Positions 51,006 through 62,394 of a DNA stretch of 64,000 bases are shown here, piece after piece. Under the pieces are notes generated by a model. That model did not search any database and was not told the DNA's origin. It saw nothing but the letters and a program-made list of their open reading frames with translations. A program made the translations under genes and the position numbers. Source of the stretch: Fragilaria crotonensis. Its lineage: Eukaryota; Bacillariophyta; Fragilariophyceae; Fragilariales; Fragilariaceae. Numbering within the stretch: the stretch's first letter is position 1; every line of letters begins with the position of its first letter. The stretch is from contig JAKSYS010000005.1 in NCBI GenBank assembly GCA_022925895.1, positions 186,001 to 250,000 on the forward strand. The letters are read 5' to 3'.

Positions 51006-51935
51006 ATGCCGACTATCGCAACGTCAAAGAAGAGGACGTTTGCCAAGGTGACGGAGGACTCCCACGAAACCGATGATGCCACGACAAAGGAGAGTCAACC
51101 TTCAAACACTTTATTCGAGTCGACCACCTTTCTGGCATGTCATCTCAAAGTCCTTCGAGCCCTATACATCACCACGAAGACTACTGCAGCAGATCTCCTC
51201 GACGATTCTACCTTGAGTGATGAGACGGTCAGTGAAGAAGTTTGGGAAATGATTGAACGGTTCTTAGGGCAGCAACACGAACTTCGCAGGATGAAGCGTC
51301 AAGCGAACGAATGGCGGGCCATCGCTGATGAGTTGAAAGACGACGCCCAAAAGGAACGAGAACAAAAGCAGGAGCATCAACTCGAACAAAGTCATCATCA
51401 ACAACAGCTTCCGAGCGTTTCGAAATCGCCAATCCAATATCAACCAACATCTCCAATCGAGAAACGCCTTTTCACTTCTCCCTATGTCCGCTCTCCTGGT
51501 ACCGCACCACCAACAGCAGCCACTGCCAACACAACCACTTCTGGTGATGCTGCTTCAAAAACAATACCGACTGCAACATGTGCCTTGACAGTGACGTCGA
51601 ACCTTTTGGACCGACGAGCCCGAGTTGCCGAAAAAACAGCTCGCCAGGTGGTCCGACCGTATCAGGAACTGTACATTGCCGTGTGCCATCGCTCCAAGCG
51701 ATTGGATTCCTTCATGGCGTCACAGTCAAGTTCGCTTTCTGGACCAGGGTCTATAGTATCGAACGTCGCATCCGAGGATAAAGACGCAGATAACGAAAAC
51801 GCCACGACAAGACAAATGGTCAGTGGGCAACTAGACAATGACTACCAACGCCGAAATAGTTTGTACGAAATTGAAGCGAAGAATCGTTTATGGAAGAAGC
51901 TTGCTAACGACTTATACAATGTGATTCAAATTTAA
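51006..51935 (+). CDS. Hypothetical coiled-coil protein
   Basis: 309 residues, intronless. An N-terminal helical segment (LFESTTFLACHLKVLRALYI), then a charged coiled coil around residues 80-125 (FLGQQHELRRMKRQANEWRA ... DDAQKEREQKQEHQLEQ), a low-complexity Gln/Pro/Thr/Ser middle with several SP motifs (phosphorylation candidates), and a helical C terminus ending YEIEAKNRLWKKLANDLYNV. No catalytic motif or targeting signal. Function unknown. It converges on SF3B1, 66 bp between stops. Confidence 0.7.
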   Translation: MPTIATSKKRTFAKVTEDSHETDDATTKESQPSNTLFESTTFLACHLKVLRALYITTKTTAADLLDDSTLSDETVSEEVWEMIERFLGQQHELRRMKRQANEWRAIADELKDDAQKEREQKQEHQLEQSHHQQQLPSVSKSPIQYQPTSPIEKRLFTSPYVRSPGTAPPTAATANTTTSGDAASKTIPTATCALTVTSNLLDRRARVAEKTARQVVRPYQELYIAVCHRSKRLDSFMASQSSSLSGPGSIVSNVASEDKDADNENATTRQMVSGQLDNDYQRRNSLYEIEAKNRLWKKLANDLYNVIQI

Positions 51936-52001
51936 GGAAACTCATTAACACGGTTGCTTACCTCAATGACAACGGTTCGAGTGCAATATTTCATGCTCCA
52001 C

Positions 52002-55000
52002 CTAAATGAAGAGTTCCAATGTTGTTCGCGCGTATGTATTGTCTCCTTCGTCCTCGACAATTGGGAATCCCATCACCAAGGCATCGGCATTGTACATGTA
52101 GAGTGTATTGTAGACTCTCCAGAAGACCTGGCGGACCTTCCTAGCAGGATGGTAAAGTCCTTGTAGAACATACTGGAGAATCAGATTTGGGCCCAGCGCC
52201 ACCATCAACCCTTGGATAGCTTCAAAGACCGCTTGAATCACGTGGGGACTCTCTTCAAAGATATTGGGCCACACAAAGTTAAGCAAGTGAATCAAGGCAT
52301 CGTCACACCCGAGGCCTGCCACACCGAGTGCCAAATGTTTGACCGTTGCGCATCCAGTTTGACGGTGCACAGGGTCTCGGTCCATAAGAGCATCCTCCAA
52401 CAAAGGGGTCACGGCGTAAACGTAATCCTTTCCCATCGGTCCAATGTACTCGAACATAAAGCTCATGGCCTTCAGAACACCGTTCTGAATGTTGAGCTCT
52501 GGGACACGGTATTCATTCATCAGAGCCGGGAGAACCGTGAAGGGACCACACGTTTCCGCGACAATAGCAATCGCAACGGTGGTACAGACACGCATCTGCC
52601 GATCCTGAACCTTGAGATTGTTGAGCAGGGTGTGAAGCACGTCCTGAGGGCCAATAGCCTTGGCGATGTAACCGAACGTACTGACTGCGGCACGTCTGAT
52701 TGCCTTCTTGTGCGCTCTCAACATCTCAAGGAGTTCAAAGCAGATTCGCATCCATTCCTTGGCAGAGACGAACTCGGCTCCTCGATCAGCAATTCGACCA
52801 ACCTGTGTAGAGGAGAAACCACATGTTAGCAACATCATTTTGGGAGAAAGTGGTATGGACGTATCCGCAGATTTAGGGTTTCGCAGAGAAGGAGATTCAA
52901 GCTGTATCAGTTTTGGCCGTCGTGGAAGCAAGAGTTCACGAATGACAAAAGAACTTACCAGGTCAATGCAATTCTCTTGCACCTTCTCGTGTCTATTTCT
53001 GAGAATTGGCGTCAAACGCGGCAGCAGATCTCGGATTGGGGGAGTCATCTTGGTCATTCCAATGACATTCACGATGGCGCGCAAGGCTCCCAAGATGGAA
53101 CCAAGGACCTCGGGGTACTCCTCGCCCAAGTACTCGTAAAGGACAACTCCCAGATGGCCCATAAGCTGATCCTCACCACACGCTTTCATAACGACCGCGA
53201 TTCTGCCAATCAAGTCGGCAGCTTGCATTCTGACAGATGCAGCCTTGTTGTTCAGCCTCCATTTGATCGTGCCAGCAATCTGTTTCAGGTATGGTTTGCA
53301 ACGCTCCCCGAGAGCGTTCACAACTGTACCGAAACCATCGAGCATTATTTGACTCTCCTTAGAATTTGAGCTCATAGTGCTCGCATCAACAGCTTGCTCC
53401 TGGAAAGCGTAAAGAATTCCATCGATGAGACGCTCCTCCAATCGCTCGTCAATGTCGCCTGCACCAAGGTTCGTCAGAACCTTCTGAACTGTCTCCATAA
53501 CCATGCGTCGATAAGGTTCACTATCATCCTTCAAATCGTCGACAATGCGGATGACGATGTCGGAGCATCCAACCTTGTTAGCTAGTTCTTCAGTCGTCTC
53601 AATCACTTGCTGGTAATTGCGACGATCCAAGGCCATTCTTCGAATCCAAAAGTTCTTGAAGAATTCGGGGAGTATTTCCTGTCGAATGTACTCAGGCTCA
53701 ACCCCGGCAGTAGCGACGCACTGCTGAATAACCTTGAGAACAATTCTCTTCATTTCCTCGTCAGGAGAGTGAAATTCTCGTAGGAGAATTGGCATCACTA
53801 ACCGAGTGTAGTGGCTCGCATAGTTCTCTTCCATAAGAGGAATGACGAAGCCGATAGCCTTCAAGAACGCAGCAAGGCCCTTGCCGTGGTGTTCAAGAGC
53901 GCCTTTCCAAAGGGGACGAATGACGGAATCAAAACTCTCGATACCGTACGGACAGGCGGCCTCCGCCAACGCAGCCAACGTCAACGCAGTGATGGTGCGC
54001 ACCTTCTGCATCTCGTCGGTCAAGCCATGACTAACAATCTCTACCAATTCCCGAAGGTATGGGAGTACAGCAACTCCCATGAGTAGAGCAATCTGCTGCA
54101 CAACCTTGATTCCAGTGTGACGAGCTTGCCACGACTTCCGAGACTGACACACGGCCTTCAAAAACGGCAGAAGCGTCGGAACGCCGAGGGCACTAGCTAC
54201 AACCGCAAAGGCTCGAGCAGTAGTGTTGCGGACGTATTCGTCCGGATTGTCAATATCAGGACGCATAGTAGCAATCATGGTGGCCAAACCCGCTGCCTTG
54301 GCCAAGTTGCTGATGATCTCGCGACCTTCCACTCTGGCATAATAATCCTCATCAATGAGAAGGGGTTCAATCACGGCCAATATGCGGTGCACAAATGGTC
54401 TGACCAAATCATCCAATTTGTACAACACGCGATCGATAACCTTCACGAGCAAGTGGCGTTCTTGATCCTCTAGAGTAGGACTCATGAGAAGTGGCAGAAT
54501 CTGATTGAAAAGAGCACCAGCCCCAAACGAGCGAGCCTTATCAGAGATTTGTCGCATAGCAGTCTTTCTTTGAGGTGGGGTTCCACTCTTGATTTTAAGA
54601 AGTAGGGCCATAATCCTCCGCTCATTCGCTTCTTCCTTGCTAAGCTTGTCTTCATCTGCTTGTTCCATCAAGCGGCGAAATACTGCATATCCTCCGGCTT
54701 AATATAGGGAAGAGACCCCATATCCCCAGTCTCGGCAGAAGAAGCAGCGAGTGGGACACCGTAGGCTTCCCGTATTTCTTGGGCAGTGGCGTCGGCACGT
54801 TGCTCAATGGGAACTTCCATCTGAAATCCAGCTGGAGTCATTCCGAATGGGGTTGGAGTAGCGAGGAGCTTGCGCCCTGGAGTTCGCAACGGCACATAAG
54901 TTGCAGGAGGTCGGATTATGACGTACCCCTCCGAGGGCAAAATGGCATCGAGGGCAGCTTCAGTCCATGGTCTGTTGCGTGACTCCATTTCTCGCTCCAA

Positions 55001-55954
55001 GGCCAAGGCTTTCGCCAGAGTTCCTGTTGCACCAGCGAGAGGCGTGGCAGAAGGGATTGGTACGACCGATGTGGTAACCGGAGTTTGATCCCAACGATTT
55101 CTCTTCCGTTCTCCAGCAGCGGAAGGCGTCGCCGCGACAAGAGCACCAGAAACAGGGGTTTCATCCCACTTTCTAGTAGTCCTTCCAACAACTGGTGTCG
55201 CGTCTGGCGCACCAGCGACTGGTGTTGCAGTAACCGAAGAGGATGCAATCGGAGTTTCGTCCCACCTCTTGCGCCTTCGGGTGGTAGCACCTGCTTTCTC
55301 ATCTTCATCCCAACGATTCTTCGCAACTGACTCAGTGTCGGACACCAGAGACGGTTCTTGCTTGGAAGCCTCAGTCGTGTCCGCTCCGGCAGACGACGAC
55401 ACATCATCCCATCGACGCTTTCTTCTCTTCTCAGAAATGGGATTCGGGTTCTCCTTTAATTTGCCGTCGTCATCGAGCAAATCCTTTCGAGCTTCTTGAA
55501 TGAGCTCATGTTTTTCCCGGTCCAGATTGGCATGGAGCATGGCTTCCTTGTATGAAATGCCATCTTCTCGAAGGGTTCGATTGTGACGTCGTGTCTGATA
55601 CTCACTCTCGCGGTCAGCAATGCGAGTATTGACCAACCCGGTTCCGGATTCGTGATCCTTGAATGGGTCGTGTTCTTCCGCCCTCTGTTTATGGATGTGG
55701 CACGTTAGACACTGACGCAGTAGGTACATCTGTTCATCCTCAAGTTCGCTGTCACGATTACTTACATCACTTCGAGTTGCCATCATGGTACTGGGATGAC
55801 TGCTGATTCGTCCTTCATCTGCCTCCGTTTCCTCCTCATCTACGGTTGGGAGCTCGGAAACGTACTCCTGAACATCATCATCTTCGTAGCCAATTGCTTT
55901 TCCAAATGCAATCCCTCTGTCATCCTTCACCCCTTCTTCCTTGATGGGTGCCAT
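52002..55954 (-). CDS. SF3B1: Splicing factor 3b subunit 1 (SF3B1/SAP155)
   Basis: The N-terminal frame 54668-55954 carries the unstructured region with repeated RWDETP motifs ([24 protein letters not shown]), the [20 protein letters not shown] segment and ends [10 protein letters not shown]. The adjoining frame (to 52002) carries the HEAT-repeat superhelix, near-identical to animal SF3B1 over long stretches ([64 protein letters not shown] end). The two frames are one base out of register at 54668-54671; adding one G would restore [13 protein letters not shown], so an assembly error is likely. An intron at 52803-52958 (156 bp, donor CTG/GTAAGT, acceptor TACACAG) interrupts [12 protein letters not shown] and is in frame with no stop. 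SF3B1 is the core of the U2 snRNP that holds the branch-site helix. Confidence 0.93.
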
Positions 55955-56535
55955 GACACTACGGTAGTCGCTATGCTTTCAAATAAGCTGAAAGAGTTGC
56001 AAGACGAACGAAAGGAAAGAGCAGAGCAACGAGAAACGCCTAACAGCTCTCCGTTTGCTGATTGACGGCAATGTTTTTATTTTGTCGAAGCTGTATTGCA
56101 ACCATGGAAAGCGCAAGCGCTGTCGTGCTCTCAACTCTCAACTCACACCGTCTCGAGCTTTTCAGACGAGGTTCGGGTTCATACGAGAGGGAATTCAGAA
56201 TCCTAAAAATGAAACCATGAAAATCTGGCGTTCTCTTTGATTGTGGCACCACACGATTTCTCATTTACTCGCTGTCTGTTCCCTTCAGAAGGTAAGACAA
56301 GGCTTCGCCACCATGACATGTGACTCCATAGCAGATCGTCTCCCCGCTGCCTTTGATGCAGCACATGTAATGCGTGCGCTCTCTGTCAACAACCGGAGGG
56401 GAGCAACCGAATGTACCTAATGAAAAACATGGATGGTCGTATAATGTCGTTGCGTAACAGGTTATCAGTTCTTTTTCTCACCTCCTCCACTGTTTTTGTG
56501 TCAGGTTTGAGCAACCGAGTATTTACCCCAACAAA
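55955..56535. promoter_or_regulatory. Divergent region between SF3B1 and Ubl-eL41 genes
   Basis: 580 bp. A pyrimidine-rich tract ending TTTTTGTGTCAG/G at about 56490-56507, just before the Ubl-eL41 start, could be the acceptor of an intron in the 5' leader, as is common in ribosomal-protein genes. No other signal recognised. Confidence 0.35.
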
Positions 56536-56823
56536 ATGCAGATCTTAGTTAACGAAACCGCCTACACCATCGAGGCTGATGCCTCGATCGAGTCCTTGAA
56601 GCTCATGATTGAGAACAAGGAGTTCGTCCCTGCCGGTATGATCCGTCTCGTCAATGGTGCCACCGAACTTGAGGGTGGTTCCTTGGCCGCCAATGGTGTC
56701 GAGGAGGAGGACTGCCTCACCATGCTCTTGGAAGTCAATGGAGGCATGCGTAAGAAGTGGCGCAAGAAGCGCATGCGTCGTCTTCGTCGCAAGCGTCGTA
56801 AGATGCGTCAACGTGCTCGTTAA
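56536..56823 (+). CDS. RPL41: Ubiquitin-like protein fused to ribosomal protein eL41
   Basis: 95 residues. Residues 1-70 follow the ubiquitin beta-grasp pattern (MQILVNETAYTIEADASIES, IENKEFVPAGMIRLVNGATE, LEGGSL, then LTMLLEVNGG) and end in Gly-Gly. Residues 71-95 are a complete 25-residue eL41 beginning MRKKWRKKRMRRLRRK, nearly the whole of the universally conserved tiny 60S protein. By analogy with ubiquitin-eL40, ubiquitin-eS31 and FUBI-eS30 precursors, a deubiquitinase would cut after G70 and release eL41 with its own initiator Met. The ubiquitin-like part is diverged from ubiquitin (no Lys48/Lys63 context), so it may act as a folding or expression tag. The ATG context ACAAAATG is good. 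Confidence 0.9.
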   Translation: MQILVNETAYTIEADASIESLKLMIENKEFVPAGMIRLVNGATELEGGSLAANGVEEEDCLTMLLEVNGGMRKKWRKKRMRRLRRKRRKMRQRAR

Positions 56824-57111
56824 ATTAGACGAGCATGTTTACGGTCGTCGCGGAAGGAAAGGAGTTTGGCTGTCAGTACGATGGATGGTCCTCCTTGCCT
56901 TAGAGTACGTATAGCTTTTAAGATTAAAGTTTATTTGCTCTAAATTCTCAGCTTTCATGATTGTTACGTGACCTAGGATGACTAAAGTACACCATTGACA
57001 GCGTCACCAACTTCGGCTAACGTGCGATGAGTATGTTCTGAACTACCGTATTCTATCATGGCCTATTCAAGAGTTTCTACCGGTGATCCTGTGTTTCTCT
57101 TGCATTTGCTG

Positions 57112-57832
57112 TTACCACTTGCGAAACTTCTTCGCTGTCTCGTGAAACGTACTGTCCATCAATTCAGGTGGAATACCAAAGCGAGTAAACATTTTAACAG
57201 CAAAGTGTCGAAAGTAGGCATGACGACCAAACACCGTCCCCACACATACTAGAAGGGTTGAATATAAGGGTGTCATGATGACAAGGGAGGCAACGCGATA
57301 GCTTGTTGGGCCCTCGATGAGCCCTCCCTCAATTCCTAAAATATTCGACATTGCTGGGCGTACCTGAAAGGAAAGGATTCGATAAGAGCCGAGTTAGATC
57401 CATCTGGATGCGTATCAATTAGGTGCGTGCATGTGTAGACACAAATACGCAGTGCCAGAAACTCACCAAAAACATGGTTGACGACCCTGTCACAGCAAAC
57501 ACAGTACATATTAGCACCATTTCCCGATACCATTGAAAGGTGTATTTTTCAGGCATCTCCTTGAGTGAAAAGAACTTTTGCAGCCATGTTGGTTTTTGAT
57601 TTACGTGACTAGCAATCTTTTCTGCTTCTTTGGGGCTTCCCTCTGAGAATACGCGCCTGTTGTATTTGATCAAGCCAGTATGTCGTCCAGTTTGGCTACC
57701 AGTACTCGCCATCCATAGTCTTGGCATGGTTGCTCCACGGAGGAAACCTCTATTCATCATGGTGGAGAACGATCTCATGTGAATGACTCCTACATGCACA
57801 CCGAGGCCGATCGATAAGACGCGGTTGGCCAT
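57112..57832 (-). CDS. Mitochondrial inner-membrane-type protein (DUF6787-like)
   Basis: Two exons, 57467-57832 (122 codons) and 57112-57363 (83 codons plus stop), with a 102-bp intron (donor TTG/GTGAGT, acceptor TTTCAG); junction STMFL-VRPAMSN; 205 residues. The N-terminal 60 residues are basic and Ser/Thr/Met-rich without acidic residues at first, as in mitochondrial presequences. The conserved part MPEKYTFQWYREMVLICTVF, VFAVTGSSTMFLVRPAMSN, SYRVASLVIMTPLYSTLLV and GRHAYFRHFAVKMFTRFGIP contains two or three membrane segments. I recall this block from uncharacterised proteins of stramenopiles. Function unknown. Confidence 0.75.
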
Positions 57833-58738
57833 CTTGCAAGGACTATTTCCAGTTCCTATAGATCACCAGGATTGTCTGAGATCCGTGATGGTTCGACTTC
57901 GACCTGCGTGTCTTCAGGAGTTGGGATGGGAACTGGCACATCTTGCGTTTAGGAGTACAAAGCCGTGCAAGTTCTTCGTACCTGTACTGTAGACTGTATT
58001 GGAATATGTACTTCAAAAGCAGCAATGGCAAATCGTCGTACTCCTACTACAGTATGATATGCATACTTCATCCACGCTTTTTAATGCTACTGTACTAGTA
58101 CCGGTATGCATACTTTGCTATCATCGGATTTCATCGAAATCCGATGTCGATTCTCTCGACTCGAATTATACAACATTAGGGACTGTAATGACACCACGAA
58201 CGCATCTGTCACATGCGACACAAATCGCTGGTGCGATTAAGCAGCGCGTCCGATGGCACACAAGAGTGTCCCGTTTTGTAGTACACAATCGACATTCACT
58301 TAAGTACTGCAGCCGGAGTCATCCCAAAAAAAGGGGGTTTCCTATATGGATTCACTTAGACTGATGCATAGAGGTGCGGTTCGTATGATATGTCCAAGGG
58401 ACAACACAGTGGTACATGAACTTAGCACCAGTACAGAATATATAAAATCACGACCAAACGCAGATTGTCCGCTTTACATCAACAGGGGATCGAGGAAGCC
58501 AGTCCCGTGGTGGGACTCGCGACTCGCAAGTCTCGACACCAGAAGGCAAAAGACCTCCTCTCTGACTTGCGTTCCAAACCGACAGGGCATAATTCAAGTT
58601 CGGGACCACGACGTCGAACTCCTGCGTTGATCATATTTGCGGATCTCCAAATCAACACTCCAAATACAGTTCTGTTACGATATTTGGTGAAAAGCAGCGC
58701 CTCATCTGCTTCGAGACGAAGTACTTGTACCAAGAATA
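57833..58738. other. Intergenic region with a perfect hairpin
   Basis: No gene. CATCGGATTTC-ATC-GAAATCCGATG at 58122-58146 is a perfect 11-bp inverted repeat with a 3-base loop. The short frames at 58346-58630 and 58465-58758 have no features. Confidence 0.4.
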
Positions 58739-59932
58739 ATGGAATCCAGCCTTTTTAACAAGAAGCCAAGCCTTCTCCCTCGCCGAAACCCAGCACTTCA
58801 CAACGCAAAAATCCTATCAAATTCAGCCGTTGGCCCCACGGAAATGGAAGCAAGGAATCGCTTGATGCAGATTCATACGAGAACTATCTCTCTCCCCTCA
58901 AGAGGACCTCGACTGCATTCTTCCGCTGATTCAAGTGTCGAATTATCCAATGCCGATGATGAAGGAGATGAAGGAATGTCTCCAGTCGAGGAATTGCGAC
59001 GAGAGCGTGAGGCAATTTTGTCAGTCAGAAAACACACGTCAGTCGCTCCATCGAGCATCTCTCGCCCCCAGGTAGCCCTTGCCGAAGATGATGTCGACCC
59101 ACGTGTAGAACTGAAAGGAGAGCGCAAAGAATCCAACGTTCCAAAGCCTTTTGGTGAAGCAAATCGCAAATCATCCAGAGTTCCAGCTCGCACACCAAAT
59201 TTTCTGGCAGCAGAACAGCGCGTGGGATCGTCGCTTCCCGTCATGGCGTTTGGTCGCACTGAGTCGAAAGTACCACCGAATACAAAAAAGGCGCACTCTT
59301 CCGACTCGCCGGTTCATGAGCACACCGGCGCATCGCTTCCAGTCAAAGCATTCGGCCGCCACTGTCACGAGTCCCAAGTGTTACCCAGGACAGCGCCTAA
59401 GGACGAACCATCCTTGAATGTGCATGTGGAGGACCATGTCGGCGCGTCACTTCCTATCAAGGCGTTTGGACGTCATGAGTCCAAAGTTCCCCCCAGTACA
59501 ACACCGCAGGACGTTCACACAGATTCCGTGGCGAGCCACACTGGTGCCTCGCTTCCAGTCCACGCTTTTGCTCGGATTGAATCCAAGGTGCCCGGCAGCT
59601 TCGTGGCGACATCCGGAGAGCCGAAGCGAATGGATCGTCAAAGCATCGTCCCCCCAAGCACCAAGAAGACTGAAAGGGATGAAAATTGCGTTGCTGGATT
59701 AAGTCATATCGTGGTGGATTTATCCAAGGCATGTTCACACGGTAATACCCCTGGCAGTGAACCAGTAAACAAACCTGCTCGAACAACATTAGGAAACATC
59801 GCACGAGCGTTTCGAAAGAAGCATAGCCCCTCGGAGTCGATGGATCCACCTGTTAGGAGGATGCTGTCCTTGCCAGCGAATAGACTGCCATCCTTCCGGC
59901 GAAAACCAACGAATTTCGTGGCAGCGGGATAG
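58739..59932 (+). CDS. Disordered protein with repeated GASLPVKAFGR-x-ESKVPP motif
   Basis: 397 residues, intronless, mostly Ser/Pro/Lys/Arg and probably unstructured. Four copies of a motif of about 18 residues occur at roughly 35-40-residue spacing in the middle of the protein (about 162-295): SSLPVMAFGRTESKVPP, ASLPVKAFGRHCHESQVLP, ASLPIKAFGRHESKVPP, ASLPVHAFARIESKVPG. The strict keeping of SLP-x-x-AF-x-R against a variable background suggests a short linear binding motif in multiple copies. Basic clusters near the C terminus (RAFRKKHS, SFRRKPTNF) and an acidic patch (NADDEGDEGM) are also present. No domain recognised; function unknown. Confidence 0.75.
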   Translation: MESSLFNKKPSLLPRRNPALHNAKILSNSAVGPTEMEARNRLMQIHTRTISLPSRGPRLHSSADSSVELSNADDEGDEGMSPVEELRREREAILSVRKHTSVAPSSISRPQVALAEDDVDPRVELKGERKESNVPKPFGEANRKSSRVPARTPNFLAAEQRVGSSLPVMAFGRTESKVPPNTKKAHSSDSPVHEHTGASLPVKAFGRHCHESQVLPRTAPKDEPSLNVHVEDHVGASLPIKAFGRHESKVPPSTTPQDVHTDSVASHTGASLPVHAFARIESKVPGSFVATSGEPKRMDRQSIVPPSTKKTERDENCVAGLSHIVVDLSKACSHGNTPGSEPVNKPARTTLGNIARAFRKKHSPSESMDPPVRRMLSLPANRLPSFRRKPTNFVAAG

Positions 59933-60749
59933 TGAATTCGGTATCCGTTTTCATGGAAATTGCTGCGTTACATCTTGCATCTTCATGCCATAACCTTTGG
60001 CTCCTCTCGTTGGTGCCGGGACTCGAAGCTGGAGTCCAGTCTCGAGTCTACACATAAAGTGGTTGGCTGCCTTCTTTTAAGTCTAGAAGTAGTTGCTCCA
60101 GGTACTGTAGTGTGAGTACAGGAGCTCATTTCTTATGTCCTGCTCTTCTTCGCAAGGCTCACCAGTACCAATGCTATAGCTCGACGGTAGCGTCCCGCAC
60201 AGTACAATGTACAATACGCAAATGCGCTACCTTCGGCAGAAATCTGTACTGGTACTGGATACGGGTAGTTCAACAAGTACTGCCAAAAGACAGTACTGGA
60301 GTACTGAGAACTGAGGAACAATTCTTACTGGTAACCGGTATGTACTGGGAACTTGGGGAGTTCCGAGTTCCGAGGTTTGCACGTCTCGAGCCTACAGTCA
60401 GCACTCCGTACTCCACTACCGTATGTACAGTACTTATAGAATACTCGAGTAGGATACTGGAGCACGTTTGAGACTCCGAGTAACAGTGTTGTTGACGTCA
60501 AGTTGAATCGGAAGACATGCTCGATCATCAATCTGTCATCTGGAAAGTGAGAAGCCCTCCACCTGATGACTGATGATCGCACAATCCGAACGAATTCTCA
60601 ACCCGTCGCTCTACAAGAAAGCCACCTGGTGCCGCAAACTAACCCAACACCAACTTAAAAACACAAACTACGCAAACACGAATATATTGATTTCCTCTTC
60701 TCTACAAACACTCCGCCATTCTAAGCCAGTTCGACAATTGAATTCTACC
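59933..60749. other. Intergenic region, palindrome-rich
   Basis: Many GTACTGGAGTAC- and GTACCGGTAC-type palindromes at 60090-60460. An upstream in-frame extension (60573-60749) of the next gene is treated as leader. Confidence 0.4.
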
Positions 60750-61245
60750 ATGAGAGTACTTCTACTTCTTTCCTGCGTGGTAGGCATCGAGGCGTTTTCG
60801 ACCATCGTACTTCAGCCGCTCCGACAAATGCCATGTTCTGTATCCACGAGTCGATCGTGGATGAGCGTGATGGACCGCATATCCGGAGAGTTGGATGACT
60901 GGTCCAGTGAAATGCAATCTGGCGATAATCCTTGCTGGCAAGATCTCTACGACGATGACTGCTCGATGGAATCCATCTACGCGGCAAGCTTCGTCGCGTC
61001 CAAATGGATCAAGAGCATGCCGTGCGGAGCTGGGATTGAGGTAAGGGGGGTTGCAATGTTTCAAGACAAACGCTTGTTACGTGTTCTAAGACAATCCTCA
61101 TTGTGTTACTCGTTCGGTTTAGGATTGTGACATGCCTGAAGCTCTGCAAACACCCCAGACGAAGGAAAATGGAGTCGCTGCGGTCGATGTGATGGCATTT
61201 CTGGGCTTGGAGCGTCGAGTTCCTCCTGACGAAGCCAGTCACTAG
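60750..61245 (+). CDS. Small secretory/plastid-type protein with C-terminal DVMAFLG motif (paralog 1)
   Basis: Two exons, 60750-61040 and 61123-61245, joined in phase 0 across an 82-bp intron (donor GAG/GTAAGG, acceptor GGTTTAG); 137 residues. MRVLLLLSCVVGIEAFSTIV is a signal peptide with an A-F junction, suggesting plastid or secretory targeting. The C-terminal part reads SMPCGAGIE-DCDMPEAL, then VDVMAFLGLERRVP. The gene at 62395 ends in a matching CGDDCEECLIPDDL ... DVMAFLGIQRAEPL block. The rest is acidic and helical. No known domain. Confidence 0.75.
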
Positions 61246-62394
61246 ATTGTGCTTACATGCTGCTCCTCCTGCATTTTGATGAACGAATACATCACAATGA
61301 CAATCCCGACAAAACCATACCGTGTGCGTTCAAACTGCCATCCGTTGTTGACGCATCGTGCCTCTTCGGTCTAGCCAATGTGCTGGCCATAGTGTCATAG
61401 ATCATACCTGAAACAAAGAACTTTTGCTGGTTTACAACTCTAGTCTGACGGAAAATACTGTTGTGGGACTTCTGGAGTACTCGATGGCATTGATTGCGAT
61501 CTTGTTCCAGGGCGTGGGGAACTTATTACTCCCGTTGAATTTCCGGAGTACTCCAAGTACTCCATATAGTGATCGAAGAAAGTTAGTCAATGGTTGCAAA
61601 GCAACTTCAGTGCTCGACGTCACGGTCGAGCACGATTCAGTAGCCTAGAAAGATACTGCCTCAAAATATGAATCCTTACTCCTCGTTGGCGATTGTCAGC
61701 CTTCAACTACGAACCGTAGCACCGGTAGTCAAGGCTTGGATGACGGACCTACGGTAGCACATTATGACAGTCTTCGGTTCACTTTCCTGCGGTGTACTGC
61801 GACTGGAGTGGAGTAGGCGAGTCACGATGATGGTATGACTGATTCCGATCCCGCGTTCTTTTGTTTTACGGTTTTGGTGGAAGTTGAGGCAGGGGTCCAG
61901 CGGACCTTCACAGAATTCAGGGAAAGGTTCAACAAATTATGGTTCTAATTTTGGTGAAGATGAAGATAGCAGATAGCAGGTTCGAGAGATACGTATGTCA
62001 TAACCGTGCTTGACGATCCGGAGTATTTACTGTACAGTTGTACTGTATCTTACCCTACCGTAGCGACCGTAGTAGTATATAGTAGTAGACCGTAACACGA
62101 TATCTGCAATCAACTTCGTTGACATGTGTCATGTCATCATACCCCAATCAAATTTCGACAACGTGGCACATGACAGCTGTTGACACACAATTTCTTACAC
62201 AAATGCAAAGCTAAAAATGTAGAAGGAACAGCTCCAAATTGTGAACTGCCGTGTAGAAGGCTACGATGTGAAGGACCGCATGTATGAAGTAATACGAAGT
62301 TGAGGCAGGCACGAATTCGGCTCTTGAAGCAGTGTATGCATGCATGCACATAAACTCCAGAAGAACTGAAGGACAGCCTCAATCGATCACCTTC
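61246..62394. other. Intergenic region, nothing supported
   Basis: About 1.1 kb. GTAC palindromes near 62020-62080 and short frames without features (61424-61648, 62137-62382). Confidence 0.4.
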
